Notes under the pieces: generated by a model
Told to the model about the DNA's origin: nothing
The model's input: the letters and a program-made list of their open reading frames with translations, nothing else
Database searches by the model: none
Position numbers and translations under genes: made by a program
Part shown: positions 1 to 9,336 of the stretch, piece after piece
Numbering within the stretch: the stretch's first letter is position 1
Layout of the letters: each line of letters starts with the position of its first letter
NCBI RefSeq assembly: GCF_030269485.1
Contig: NZ_BSTL01000024.1
Coordinates: 62,001 to 126,000, forward strand
Origin: Actinoplanes sp. NBRC 103695
GTDB lineage: Bacteria; Actinomycetota; Actinomycetes; Mycobacteriales; Micromonosporaceae
Length of the DNA stretch: 64,000 nucleotides
Reading direction: 5' to 3'

Positions 1-30
1 AGATCAGAACCGACGGAGGACCACGTCACC

Positions 31-777
31 ATGCGACGACGGACCATCTCCAGGGCGATCGCCAGCCTTCTGACCGCCGCCCTGACGCTGACCGCCTGCA
101 CGACCGGCACCAAACCCGCTCCGCACCCCCGTAGCTCCTCAGCCAAGACTCCCGCGACCGCGCTCGCCGCCGCGGCGAACCGGCTCAAGGCCGACTCGTT
201 CACGATGACCATGACCGTCAAGATCGACACAACCGACGCCGTCGTGGTCGGCGCCATGGACGCGGCCAAGAAGGCCGGCGCCTTCACGGTCACCACCACC
301 CGCAACGGCGCCACCTCGATCAACGAATGGCGCATCCTGGGCGGCACCGTCTACCGCAAGAGCGAGGCCGCAAGCGCGCCCCGCAACGCGACCAGACCAT
401 GGCGGCGGATCAACCAAGCCGACGCCCCTGCCCTGGCCGCCAGCTTCGACGGCGCCACCATGGCCGGCCCCCTCACCCGAGCAACCGGCGTCCAGCGCAC
501 CAGCGACACCCACTTCACCGGATCGTTGACCACCACCGCGGTCGTCGACGCCCTCAGCCTGCCCACTCCCGCCACCAGCGCGAATACGTCGTTGGCACCC
601 ACCGTGGCATTTACCGCTGACCTCGACGAGCAGGGTCGCCTCATCCGCTACCACCTCGACATTCCCCGCCGCAACGGCACCACCTACCCGCTGGAGCTCA
701 CCTACGCCAAATTCGGCCAAGACGTGAGCGTCCAGCCACCGCCAGCCGACGAAATCAGCGGAGCACCAGGCCTCTGA
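31..777 (+). CDS. Putative secreted lipoprotein, LppX/LprG-like size
   Basis: A 248-residue exported lipoprotein. The N-terminus has Arg2-Arg4, a hydrophobic stretch and a lipobox LTAC ending at Cys23, so it should be lipidated and anchored on the outer face of the membrane. A Pro/Ser/Thr linker follows, then a region with alternating beta-type pattern (residues about 45-245) that opens with a helix containing AANRLKADSF. Such proteins in actinomycetes often resemble the LppX/LprG lipid-binding fold, but I see no diagnostic motif, so the function is unknown. A GGAGGA ribosome-binding site lies about ten bases before the ATG. Nothing upstream of it is visible in the window. Confidence 0.75.
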   Translation: MRRRTISRAIASLLTAALTLTACTTGTKPAPHPRSSSAKTPATALAAAANRLKADSFTMTMTVKIDTTDAVVVGAMDAAKKAGAFTVTTTRNGATSINEWRILGGTVYRKSEAASAPRNATRPWRRINQADAPALAASFDGATMAGPLTRATGVQRTSDTHFTGSLTTTAVVDALSLPTPATSANTSLAPTVAFTADLDEQGRLIRYHLDIPRRNGTTYPLELTYAKFGQDVSVQPPPADEISGAPGL

Positions 778-972
778 CACCCGCTGGCACCAGCGTCCGG
801 CCGGTTCTCAACACCACCAAAGGCCGGCGGAATCGGGCCTCAGACGTGTAGTCGACAAGGACCGCACGGCCCGTCTCACAGCTCGCAAGATCACGCAGGA
901 GGGAGAACCCCAACAACGACGAGTCGCAGCGCCATCCGACTTCTGTACCACCCACACTCGAAAGGACCAGCC

Positions 973-1311
973 ATGAAAACTCGCATCATCCTGGGCGCCG
1001 CCGCGCCACTCGCCCTGGCCGGCGCGTTCATCCTCGGACCGGCCACCGCCGACGCCGCACCGTGCAAGGCCACCTCCCAGCCGGGTGCGGTGCCCATCGC
1101 CGCCGCCGGATTCATCGAGACCTCCCCGGCGTGGGTCAGCATGCGGGACGGAGCGCCGCCGTGGATCGGCGCGGCCGAGCCGACAACCGACGGCCGAGGA
1201 CCGGTCGACGACCCGATCACTGTTCTGGCCGGCCGCGGCGGCTACAACAGGCTCACCGACCGAGGCTGGGGCCATACACAGGCTCCGGCGCCGGCGATGG
1301 CCTGCATGTAG
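973..1311 (+). CDS. Small secreted protein of unknown function
   Basis: A 112-residue protein. Residues 1-29 form a clear Sec signal peptide, with a Lys/Arg start, an Ala/Leu core and a likely cleavage after ADA-A. The mature part is about 83 residues, has only two Cys (one just after cleavage, one next to the C-terminus) and is rich in Gly and Pro. AAAGGA sits seven bases before the ATG. No family is recognised. The two terminal cysteines could form a disulfide across the mature chain. It lies alone between a lipoprotein and an MFS gene. Confidence 0.6.
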   Translation: MKTRIILGAAAPLALAGAFILGPATADAAPCKATSQPGAVPIAAAGFIETSPAWVSMRDGAPPWIGAAEPTTDGRGPVDDPITVLAGRGGYNRLTDRGWGHTQAPAPAMACM

Positions 1312-1463
1312 AGGTCCAGGCTCGACGTCCGTGATCCGCCACCGGCGGCTGAACGCAGGGCGCGGTGATGCCGCCGGCATCACCGCGCCCTCGAGCCGGC
1401 ACCGCATACAAGGCCCCGTTTGCTGCCGCCGCGCCGCCCCTGAACCTCTCGCGGAGACCTTCC

Positions 1464-2675
1464 ATGACCACCGCCCTGCACCCCCAGCCCAGCACGACCA
1501 CTGACGTCACCGATGTACTGCGCCGCTACCGGCTCGCGATCAGCCTGATGTTCGGCATCGCCGGCATGACCATCGGCACCTGGACCGCACGGATCCCCAC
1601 CATCCAGCACAACATCAGGATGGCCGACAGCAAGCTGAGCATCTGCCTGCTCATCCTCGCCATCGGCGGCTTAGCCGGCATGCGCACCGCCGGCCGGTTC
1701 ATCGACCGGCATGGCAGCACTACAGTCATGGTCCTGCCATCGCTGGCCCTCGGCGGGGCGCTCCTTCTCGCCGGGCACGCCCCGACGTGGACGATGCTGG
1801 CCGCCGCCCTGCTCACCTTCGGCATCCTGCACGGCACGCTCAACGTCGCGATGAACGCGGCGGCAGTCTCATGCCAGAACGCGTACGGACGGCCGATCAT
1901 GACGTCCTTCCACGCGCTGTTCAGCATCGGCGGCGCCGCCGGAGCCCTGCTATCCGCCGCCCTCGCCCACATCGGCCTCAGCGTCTCCGACACCTTCGCC
2001 GCCGCCGCCGTCGCGTCCACCGCCGCGGCCGGATGGGCAATCCACCACCTCATCCCCGCACCGGTCCCGAGCCCCAACAGGCACGAGTCGACAGCCGCGG
2101 CCGGACCGACGCAACGCCGTCCGCGGACCCGGATCTGGTTACTCGGCCTGCTCGCTTTCAGCGCGCTGATCAGCGAAGGCGCCGCAGCCGACTGGGCCAG
2201 CACCTACCTCACCCGCCTCGGCGCGACCCCCGCCATGGCCGCCACCGCGTACGCGGCCTTCGCCGCGAGCATGACCATCGGCCGTCTCATCGGCGACCGC
2301 CTCACCGCCACCATCGCACCCGCCGCTCTGCTGCGCGGCTGCGGCCTGATCGGCGGAGGCGGCCTCGCCTTCGGCCTTCTGGGTGGCACCGCGGTCACCG
2401 CGATCGCCGGGTTCGCCTGCCTCGGCGTCGGCTTGTCTTGCGTCGTCCCCTTGCTGTATTCCACCGCCGGTGGCCTCGACCCGGCACGCCCCGGCGCCGC
2501 GCTGTCGCGGGTGGCCGCATTGGGCTACCTGGGCTATGTCGCCGGACCGGCCATCATCGGCGGCGCCGCCATGCACATTGGCCTCGGCAACGCCCTGCTT
2601 ATCCTCCCAGTTCTCGCGACGCTGCTGGTCATCGCCGCCCCGGTTGTGCAACGCAGCCGTGGCCGGCACCACTGA
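1464..2675 (+). CDS. MFS transporter, YbjJ-like
   Basis: A 403-residue major facilitator superfamily protein with about twelve hydrophobic segments and a polar central loop (about residues 190-215). The N-terminal half carries GTWTARIPTIQ and, after the second helix, GRFIDRHGS, the loop 2-3 position where MFS carriers have their Gly-x-x-x-Asp-Arg signature. The sequence pattern is like the YbjJ/Fsr-type inner-membrane carriers; the substrate cannot be told. I chose the ATG at 1464 rather than an upstream in-frame ATG, because the 33 residues before it are low-complexity Pro/Arg/Ala and the protein proper starts with a short hydrophilic N-terminus before helix 1. No obvious partner gene is adjacent. 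Confidence 0.85.
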   Translation: MTTALHPQPSTTTDVTDVLRRYRLAISLMFGIAGMTIGTWTARIPTIQHNIRMADSKLSICLLILAIGGLAGMRTAGRFIDRHGSTTVMVLPSLALGGALLLAGHAPTWTMLAAALLTFGILHGTLNVAMNAAAVSCQNAYGRPIMTSFHALFSIGGAAGALLSAALAHIGLSVSDTFAAAAVASTAAAGWAIHHLIPAPVPSPNRHESTAAAGPTQRRPRTRIWLLGLLAFSALISEGAAADWASTYLTRLGATPAMAATAYAAFAASMTIGRLIGDRLTATIAPAALLRGCGLIGGGGLAFGLLGGTAVTAIAGFACLGVGLSCVVPLLYSTAGGLDPARPGAALSRVAALGYLGYVAGPAIIGGAAMHIGLGNALLILPVLATLLVIAAPVVQRSRGRHH

Positions 2676-2864
2676 CCGGCGAATGCCCGCAGCCACATTA
2701 AGCTCGAGTCGGCCAAGAGTGACGGCACAGTACGTCTCATCAGTCAGGTCCTGGCGTCTGAGTTCACCACCAACAACATCGACCACCTGGTCACTGACCT
2801 CGAAGGAACCCTGCGAGGAACACCATCGTCGACAGCACCGCCACCATGTGAGCCGGCCACCTAG
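2676..2864 (+). pseudogene. Open 63-codon frame without a start, probable 3' gene remnant
   Basis: Directly after the MFS stop codon one frame stays open for 63 codons with natural-looking composition (for example SDGTVRLISQVLASEF and DHLVTDLEGTL), but it has no ATG or GTG start. It may be the C-terminal tail of a lost gene at the left edge of the accessory island. The family is not recognised, and a chance open frame is possible in this GC-rich DNA. Confidence 0.25.
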
Positions 2865-3061
2865 AGAGCCTCGTCTCCCAAGTCGCGCGTGGTGCGGTGA
2901 GCGCGCTGTCAATGGCCGGGATGGGCATCCGGATCGTTGTCCGTCAGGGCCTACCGGTAGGCATGGCCGACTCGTGCCGTGCCTCGGTGATGTCGACCCC
3001 CGGCGGAGTCCTGCATGCTGGTCGTGATCAGCCCGGTCGAGATATTCGGTACGGTGTGGTG

Positions 3062-6000
3062 TCAGGGATGCCGCTGTGGGGGCGGGTATATCTTCTCCAG
3101 ACCAAGGACGCGTCTTTCGAGCGTTCCCGGCGCCGTCTTGTACATGACGCGGGTACGTCGTAGCTGGCCCATGCTGGTCGAGCCGCTCGATGTAGATTGG
3201 CCCGCGTGTTCCAGCCAGACCAGTGCGAGCTCGTTCCGGGAAAGCCATTCCGTGAGCCATTCGCTGTCGATAGTGAGCTCATTCCGCATTCCGCTGAAGT
3301 GGCGTGTTTGAGCGATCAAGGTCCTGTCTGCGGCCCTCCAGGAGCCGCTCCCGTCCCAACGCAGCTTTCCGGATTTAGCGCCGAACAGCGTCGGCGACGG
3401 CGCGAATAGGTGGTAGGAGGTGCGCTGGTCCTCGAACTCGCCGATGAGGGTCAGGGCGGCTGGCCACGGTGCTCGGTCGTCGGCGTGCTCGTACGGATAC
3501 CGTTCGAAATCGTAGTGAATACCGAAGGGGTACTCGCCCACGTAACCGCTGGTCAGCTGTGGCCAGTGGCTGAGGTCATGGAAGTCGTGCTGTCCGGTCT
3601 CGAGCGCCTCGAAGAGCGAGGGCAGATTGGTAGTGGGTACGAGCACCGACGCCAGATCGAGCCAGATTTGCCGCCCAGCTGTGCTGTTTTGCTCGTCGGG
3701 TTTCCATCGGTACTGGCCGGCGAGGATCAGGTGCGGACGCCCGTCGATGACGGCGTTGTCCACGTCCAGGGACGGAATGGTCTCGTTGAAGACCCAGTCG
3801 CTGTCGGCCACCTGCGATGCAGCATCCCAGTTGTAGTCGGGTACCCAACTGCGCGGTTCCGGCGCCCGCCAGCCGGTGTCGAGGACCGTGGGATCGAGTC
3901 GGCGAAGGCGGACAGACTGTGGGCCACGGGGACCTCCGTCGGGACGTTCCCGCTCATCGCGAGAGCGAACGTGGTCCTGCACGACGCCGACGAGGCGTGC
4001 GAGCGCTATCCACTGGTACTTCTTGCCCAGCCGTTCGAGCCCTGCCGGAGCGTCGGGGTCGGGTTCCGTTCTGCCGGTGACGAATTGATCGAACGCGCCG
4101 TGCAGCGAAGGATCATATCCAATAGCCGCGGTGTCCAGCACAAGCCGGCGACCGACATCGATCGGATCGATGTCCTCGAAGTCGTCGAAGATCCACTCAA
4201 TGACGTAGGTGTGAAAGTCTCCCTCGGTGCATGAGTGGTTGATCTGCGCGAACCCCTTCGCGTCAAGGTAGTGAAAGTCGGTATCGCTCGGCCATTCGAT
4301 CGGCCAAGGGCTTTCATAGGGTGGTCTGACGTCGAGCAGCCGGCCCTCGTCGAGGGCACCTCGTTGTACCGCTGCTTCAATGACGGCGCGTCCGCTGTCA
4401 CGGATCAAAGCATTGGTCGGCGGAGTACCGGCAAAAACGGCCTCCTGCACCGCTGCGGCGGTCTGCGCCCAGTCGGACACTTCGCCGGCCTCCAGGAGCG
4501 CGGCGTAGGCGATGATCAAGACTCGTTCGGCGATCCAGTCGTCGTCGACGTCGGCGAAGGCCGCCACCAAGTGCGGTGCCTGGTCTGGGCGTGTCGCCAG
4601 GAGGCGGCTCGCGGCGAGGGTTGCTCCGTCGCGCACTCGCCGGTCAGTGGCGCTGGTGCACCAGGCCAGGGCCATGATCCAGAGTCTGCAGGTATCGGCG
4701 TCCACCGCTCGAAGATCTTTGCTCAGGGCCCAACTGATCAGCCGCTTCAGCGATCCTCGGTTCTCCTGGGAGTGGTGTAACCAGGGGGCCAGGAACGCAT
4801 CTCGGCGGCCCAGCGGCAATGTGCGCAGGGTTTCATGCAGAAAATCTGCGTTGAGGGGGTGGTGTGGCAGGGCGGCGTGGCGCAACAGGATGTCGAGCGC
4901 TGCGTCAGTCAGCTTCGGGTTTTCGAGCGCCGACACAACGACCATTCTTGTGTCAGCGGTGATGCTGGTGGGATCGCGCCACGGTAGTCCGGCGAGGGTC
5001 GCAGCTGTGAGGGATTCGCTGGCTGCCAAGGTGTCGGCGAGTACCGTCAGTTCGACGGCGAAACGGTCGGCAACAACAACCGACAGCGCCTCCAGCAGGC
5101 CTTGATCTGGGTGTTCATCGAGGCGTAGAAGCTGGCGCAGCGATCCCGTCGTGACGGCCTGTCGGAGCTCATCCAGCGTCGACAGATGGGAGAGCTGTTC
5201 GGAGATCACGAGGTGGTGTCCGAGCCGCTCGAACGCCATCTCAATGACATCGATCCTCTGGGACTGCTGGTTCGGTCGGCTGTACTCGGCGAGCAGGCCT
5301 TCGCTGAGCAGGGCTTCGAGCAGAGAGCTATCCACGGTGTGCTGAGACCAGACGGCCCCCAGCAGTTTGCGTGCTTCGCTGCGGGGCAGCGAGCCGTTCG
5401 TCTCGGCGCCGAGGCGGCGCGCGAGAACAGCCATCCCGTCCTGCACGATGCGGTCCCGCGCTGGCGCGCCAAGACTGCGGCTGATCGTCACGTTCTTCCT
5501 GGTCAGCAGGTGGTCAGATAGCTCACCGAGGCCCATCCGAGCTTGGCTCAAGGACAGCTGTCCAGCATCGCGCAGAGCTTCGCAGAACAATCGAAGGTAT
5601 AGCGGATTGTCGAGTTCCCCGTGAACTGGTGGTGCGGCAGGTATCTCGAGGCCGTAGAAATCGGCGTACTCGTCGATCGCTTCGAACTCGACACCTTCAA
5701 ATCCGCGGTGCTCGAAGCTGACCAAGTCGGTACCGTCGGGGATGACCTCTTCCTGGTAGTGCGATCGAACAGTGAACAGGACTCGGAGGTTTTCACACCG
5801 CGAGACCGTCGCGATCACACGATCCATTTGGTCGTGCCAGATGCGCCGGGGGCGCGTCTCGTTGATGGCGTCCACGACGAGCAGGACGGGCGTTCCGGCG
5901 GTCCGGCCGGCTTGGTCGAGCAGCTCGATCGCCTCTTCGCCGGTGAAGTCGGACGGCAGGTGGAGCTTCTCGCGTAGCTGCGTAAGGATGTCGGCGTCAG

Positions 6001-7345
6001 TGAACTCTCGTGCGTGGAGGAAGACGCTCGGGCGGCGTTCGGCCAGCCGGTCGTTGACCATGTCACAGGTTACGAACGTTTTCCCCGTTCCGGCCGCTCC
6101 GGTCATCAGCGCTGCTCGGGCCCCGAGGAGTTTGCCCATCGGTCCTGCCTGCTCGGCAAGTACCTGACGTGCGTAAGCGATGAGGGTACGCAGGGCGTCG
6201 ACCGTGGCCGCTGGGAAGGCGGCCTGGTAGTTGGCATGCCACTGCCGCCAGCGCGGTGTATCCCACTCGTCCTCGAATCGCTGATCCAGAATGGCGACTT
6301 CGTTTCGTTCCGACCCGCTGGCCACATGCAGGAGGTCCGTGGCAGCCTGCTCGACCTGTTGATGCCGCGAGGCGTGCGGTCGGTCGCGAAGCTTGCCCAA
6401 GAGGTCGATCAACGTCGACGCGCTCGCACGTACCCGCTGGCCGGCCGCCGGGACAGCGCCCTGGAATGCTCTGTCGAGTGTGGAGACGTGGCCCTGGAGA
6501 TCGGCAATCTGTGTGTCTATCCCGATCGCCCAGCTCGGGTCGCCGCAGAGCGCGGCAATGTGGGTGGCCGCCGGCACCGCGACGGTGAGCTCGGGCATGT
6601 AGCGTGGCCGGGCACCCTGCAGTGCCTCATCGAGCCGGCGTCTCCACCAGTGATCCGGCAGCAGCTCGACGTCGAACCAGTACCGGGTGCGAACGCCGCT
6701 CACATCGACCTTTTGCAGGCGGGCGATTAGTTGGGTGCGCCACTCGAGCACGAACTCGACCGGGTGGGAGAGGACCTTCGCCTTCCGTTCCCAGCTCTGT
6801 TTCCAGTCCTGTAGCTTCTCCAGAAGAGACTGGCCCGCCCGCGTCGTTGGCCCGGTCGGATCGACCGGGATGGCGATCACATACCGAGTCATCTGCGGGT
6901 GAACAAGTAAGGCCATATCGACGGACTTGTCGAGCTGCGCCTTGTCGACGCTCGCCTGATCGGTCCAGTATTTGGCCTGCCAACACACCTCCAGGCCGTC
7001 CGGGCGTGTCCAGAAGCATTCCACGCCGCCGTCGCCGCCCTCGCCATGAAGGCTCACGAAGCGCGCGCCGAGGTCCGGCTCATCAGCGATTGCCAGCTCG
7101 CAGACGAATTGTTCGAAGCCGGCACGTTGGCCCTGTGGTCCGAGTGATCGGATCTGTGAGAAGTCGAGGTCGGGCAGGCGCAAGGATCCTCCAACAGCAG
7201 CGTCGCGGGCCTTCTTCAGTTTGCCGGGTAGCCGCGGCGAGTGCGGTCCTTCGTACGGTATGGGGTCCGGCAAGTTGCGGACGGTCGGCCAGCCCGGCGT
7301 CGGCTCACAGTCGAAGCGGAGCGATTGCCAGGGGGTGCGTTCCAT
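3062..7345 (-). CDS. Avs-like defence ATPase: Mrr-type nuclease fused to STAND NTPase
   Basis: A 1427-residue intracellular protein. Residues about 60-165 match a Mrr-type PD-(D/E)XK nuclease: a GGDGGVE loop (Asp105) followed by the CWQAK strand (Gln123, Lys125). A helical linker leads to a STAND/NACHT-like P-loop ATPase with Walker A GAAGTGKT (416-423) and Walker B LLVVDAINE (about 488-496), where the Asp-Ala-x-x-Glu form is typical of STAND proteins. The remaining 800 or more residues are a large helical sensor region ending in a beta-rich part. In characterised Avs systems the C-terminal sensor binds a phage protein and the ATPase then assembles and switches on the N-terminal effector; here DNA cleavage is the expected outcome. 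The gene runs 22 bp after its upstream neighbour, so they are probably co-transcribed. The phage trigger cannot be read from sequence. Confidence 0.82.
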   Translation of the reverse strand: MERTPWQSLRFDCEPTPGWPTVRNLPDPIPYEGPHSPRLPGKLKKARDAAVGGSLRLPDLDFSQIRSLGPQGQRAGFEQFVCELAIADEPDLGARFVSLHGEGGDGGVECFWTRPDGLEVCWQAKYWTDQASVDKAQLDKSVDMALLVHPQMTRYVIAIPVDPTGPTTRAGQSLLEKLQDWKQSWERKAKVLSHPVEFVLEWRTQLIARLQKVDVSGVRTRYWFDVELLPDHWWRRRLDEALQGARPRYMPELTVAVPAATHIAALCGDPSWAIGIDTQIADLQGHVSTLDRAFQGAVPAAGQRVRASASTLIDLLGKLRDRPHASRHQQVEQAATDLLHVASGSERNEVAILDQRFEDEWDTPRWRQWHANYQAAFPAATVDALRTLIAYARQVLAEQAGPMGKLLGARAALMTGAAGTGKTFVTCDMVNDRLAERRPSVFLHAREFTDADILTQLREKLHLPSDFTGEEAIELLDQAGRTAGTPVLLVVDAINETRPRRIWHDQMDRVIATVSRCENLRVLFTVRSHYQEEVIPDGTDLVSFEHRGFEGVEFEAIDEYADFYGLEIPAAPPVHGELDNPLYLRLFCEALRDAGQLSLSQARMGLGELSDHLLTRKNVTISRSLGAPARDRIVQDGMAVLARRLGAETNGSLPRSEARKLLGAVWSQHTVDSSLLEALLSEGLLAEYSRPNQQSQRIDVIEMAFERLGHHLVISEQLSHLSTLDELRQAVTTGSLRQLLRLDEHPDQGLLEALSVVVADRFAVELTVLADTLAASESLTAATLAGLPWRDPTSITADTRMVVVSALENPKLTDAALDILLRHAALPHHPLNADFLHETLRTLPLGRRDAFLAPWLHHSQENRGSLKRLISWALSKDLRAVDADTCRLWIMALAWCTSATDRRVRDGATLAASRLLATRPDQAPHLVAAFADVDDDWIAERVLIIAYAALLEAGEVSDWAQTAAAVQEAVFAGTPPTNALIRDSGRAVIEAAVQRGALDEGRLLDVRPPYESPWPIEWPSDTDFHYLDAKGFAQINHSCTEGDFHTYVIEWIFDDFEDIDPIDVGRRLVLDTAAIGYDPSLHGAFDQFVTGRTEPDPDAPAGLERLGKKYQWIALARLVGVVQDHVRSRDERERPDGGPRGPQSVRLRRLDPTVLDTGWRAPEPRSWVPDYNWDAASQVADSDWVFNETIPSLDVDNAVIDGRPHLILAGQYRWKPDEQNSTAGRQIWLDLASVLVPTTNLPSLFEALETGQHDFHDLSHWPQLTSGYVGEYPFGIHYDFERYPYEHADDRAPWPAALTLIGEFEDQRTSYHLFAPSPTLFGAKSGKLRWDGSGSWRAADRTLIAQTRHFSGMRNELTIDSEWLTEWLSRNELALVWLEHAGQSTSSGSTSMGQLRRTRVMYKTAPGTLERRVLGLEKIYPPPQRHP

Positions 7346-7367
7346 CGGCGACGTGTCACTGCTTGTC

Positions 7368-8402
7368 TCATCCGTGCTCGCCGGCGGTCGGCTGGTGCAC
7401 GTCGGTGGGTAGATCGAGACAGCTTGTCACTCTGGGGAATGAGGCTTGCTCGAAGCCGCCGGGTCGCGTCCGGAACCAGTATGGCTGCAGCGGCTGCTGC
7501 CTAGGTCGCTTCATGATCGTGCCGTCGGGGCGGCGGGCGGGGGCGTCCAAGCGCTCAACAAGCCCATACGCGGCGAGCTGTCGGTGGGTGGCGTAGACAT
7601 CGCGGTGGATGCCGTACCAGCGCCTTCGCTGGGGGTCGTTGGCGTAGACGCCTTCGCCGGCCGCGGTCGGGTAGCGAGCCTCGAGGTCGCACAGCATCAG
7701 GTAGGTGGTGATCTCGGCCGCGGACAAGACATGAACCCAACCGTTGACGAAGAACGTCGCAGGAACGGTGACCACCGCGCTGCGTCCGCTTACTGGCCCA
7801 GGCGGGCGGATCCAGGCCGGATCTATCCCACCGGTCTCACCAGCCCTCGGGATCGTATAAATGGCGTCCAGGCCTTGGCTCGGCATGGCGGCTTCCTGTA
7901 AGAGCCGGAAGTAGTTGTATCTGCCCCTGAAGTCAGGATTGCCGAGGACGACAAGGTTTTCTCTCTCCAGCACGGCCAACGCCCGGACCAGCTGGCGTCG
8001 CATACCGGCCGAGCGTTGCCCGGTCCTCGTGGCAGCAGGTAATAGGTCGACCCAGGCGGCCAGCTGCTCAGTTCGATGCAGCAGCGGTCGCGTGTTGTCG
8101 ACGCCGGACCCTGGCTGCCGGCGGGCTTGGGCCTCGAACAGCGCGATCAAGTACAGCTGCAGCGCCCATCCCTTCAACGAGGCCAGCGCTGCAGCCGCAG
8201 ACGCCACCACGACATCCTCCGGCCCTGGAGTCCGCGCCCGGATGAGGTCCCGGCGGACCTCATATGACGCCCGGTTCTGCCCACCGCCTTCGTGAATCCT
8301 GCGCAGCTCCTGCCGGGCACGCTCAAAGGAACGACGATGTGCATACATGGCTTCGGCCCGATCACGATGGCGCTGTTTGTCGCGGACATTCACGACCGCC
8401 AA
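7368..8402 (-). CDS. Winged-helix-like protein, probable partner of the Avs-like gene
   Basis: A protein of up to 344 residues that I do not recognise as a named family. The N-terminal 60 residues are strongly basic and helical. Two stretches look like winged-helix DNA-binding units: about 70-165, ending LERENLVVLGNPDF, and about 215-305, with LSAAEITTYLML followed by a basic helix and YGLVERL. It ends 22 bp before the Avs-like ATPase and reads in the same direction, so it is the first gene of a two-gene unit. It may be the regulator or an accessory DNA-binding subunit; a plasmid-type replication initiator is another option. The start is uncertain: the longest frame opens with TTG at 8402, and GTG (8393) and ATG (8348) are further options. 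Confidence 0.6.
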   Translation of the reverse strand: MAVVNVRDKQRHRDRAEAMYAHRRSFERARQELRRIHEGGGQNRASYEVRRDLIRARTPGPEDVVVASAAAALASLKGWALQLYLIALFEAQARRQPGSGVDNTRPLLHRTEQLAAWVDLLPAATRTGQRSAGMRRQLVRALAVLERENLVVLGNPDFRGRYNYFRLLQEAAMPSQGLDAIYTIPRAGETGGIDPAWIRPPGPVSGRSAVVTVPATFFVNGWVHVLSAAEITTYLMLCDLEARYPTAAGEGVYANDPQRRRWYGIHRDVYATHRQLAAYGLVERLDAPARRPDGTIMKRPRQQPLQPYWFRTRPGGFEQASFPRVTSCLDLPTDVHQPTAGEHG

Positions 8403-8624
8403 GAATATTGTGACCGATCAGCCGAACCAAGAAGTTCCTTCGCTGAAAGGCCTACGAGGAGGCTGAGCCAATCCGCTGTCCGACCTGCTGGGACGGCCGC
8501 CGGGTATACGCGGCTGATCGGTCATAGTGCCGTTTGGCCTGCAACTCGTGCCGGTGTCATCGTTGCCCAGACCTCGAGAAACGGTGCTGGCGGATCGCCG
8601 GACCGGGAGACTCGGCGAAGGGAT

Positions 8625-8819
8625 ATGTCCGTGCAGAATCTGGTACTGATTGGGTTGTACGCCGCAGTGGCTCTGCTCATGGCGGCAGTCGTCGGCACGA
8701 TCTCCGGATGGTTGTCGTGGCTCGATGACCGCCGCGTCCCACGAGCCGTACTTGTTGGCGGTTCGGCCTCCGGCGCCGCCCTTGTCCTCGCCGTCGCCGT
8801 CGCGGCCTTGCTGACCTGA
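8625..8819 (+). CDS. Small two-helix membrane protein
   Basis: A 64-residue protein with two hydrophobic segments (about residues 6-28 and 41-63) separated by a short charged loop, SWLDDRRVPR. Both ends are probably on the same side of the membrane. A GAAGGGA motif lies just upstream of the ATG, which supports this start; the in-frame sequence extending 111 codons upstream has no coding character and overlaps the opposite-strand gene. The function is unknown. Small two-helix membrane proteins in defence islands can be effectors or immunity factors, but nothing here shows that. Confidence 0.5.
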   Translation: MSVQNLVLIGLYAAVALLMAAVVGTISGWLSWLDDRRVPRAVLVGGSASGAALVLAVAVAALLT

Positions 8820-8869
8820 CACCTCCTCAGTTCCGTCAGCCCATAAGGCTCGTACTCAGCCGTAGCCAG

Positions 8870-9047
8870 CGAAAAGCGGGATCGCCGAAGGTCGAGCCTC
8901 GGGGCATGCCACACGGATAATGAACTGGAACAAGCGGTGATTGAGGCCGGGGGCGTCATCGACCGCGTTGCACCCCGGGATCAGACCGTGCTGCTGATGA
9001 GCTGTGTGTCGCCCAGCGTGAGGTGCTGGCCAGGCCGCCACGCATCG
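8870..9047 (+). pseudogene. Decayed copy of the C-terminal half of the Phd-like antitoxin gene
   Basis: This stretch aligns with the 3' half of the gene at 11860-12309. Its first frame gives NELEQAVIEAGGVIDRVAP against SELEQALTEAWGVIDHVAP there. After a frame change it continues ADELCVAQREVLARP against ADELRVAQRDVRQP. The N-terminal DNA-binding half and a start codon are absent, and at least one indel breaks the frame. It is therefore a non-functional relic of a paralogous gene. Confidence 0.65.
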
Positions 9048-9096
9048 CCGGTTCTCCGCCGCGATCGCGCTGAAGTCAACGGTATCGACCGTCGTT

Positions 9097-9144
9097 GAGA
9101 CGCCGTCGTAGGTTCTTCCACCGTGGAACTCACAACGGCGTCTC
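9097..9144. repeat. Palindromic hairpin repeat, copy 1
   Basis: A 19-base arm (9097-9115, beginning GAGACGCCGT) can pair with 9126-9144 (ending ACGGCGTCTC); the outer ten pairs are perfect and the inner part has a few mismatches or wobbles. The loop is about ten bases. A second copy in the same orientation is at 16667-16714. It lies in the non-coding gap between a decayed antitoxin gene and the end of the 9337-10812 gene, so it could also work as a terminator for that gene. Confidence 0.65.
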
Positions 9145-9336
9145 GCTCGCTCCGCCTCGGGCGAAGAGGTCCCGCCGAGCTCTCAAGACCTACCGAGATA
9201 CGAACTATCGCAAAGTGGGGAGCGATCGCGCGCTACGGCAGCGACCACTGGCGTTAAGGCTGCGGGGAGCGCGCCTGATCGCCGACGTGGACGATCTTGA
9301 CGTGTTGCGGTGGGCGACGCCCTGGCCCGGTAGCGA

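Noticed and set aside
1062..1504. Alternative frames over the small secreted gene and MFS leader
   Set aside because: Arg/Pro-rich frames with no start signals; the frame with a signal peptide is the supported one.
8820..9336. CRISPR array
   Set aside because: The palindrome here has only one distant second copy; there are no regularly spaced repeats and no cas genes in the window.
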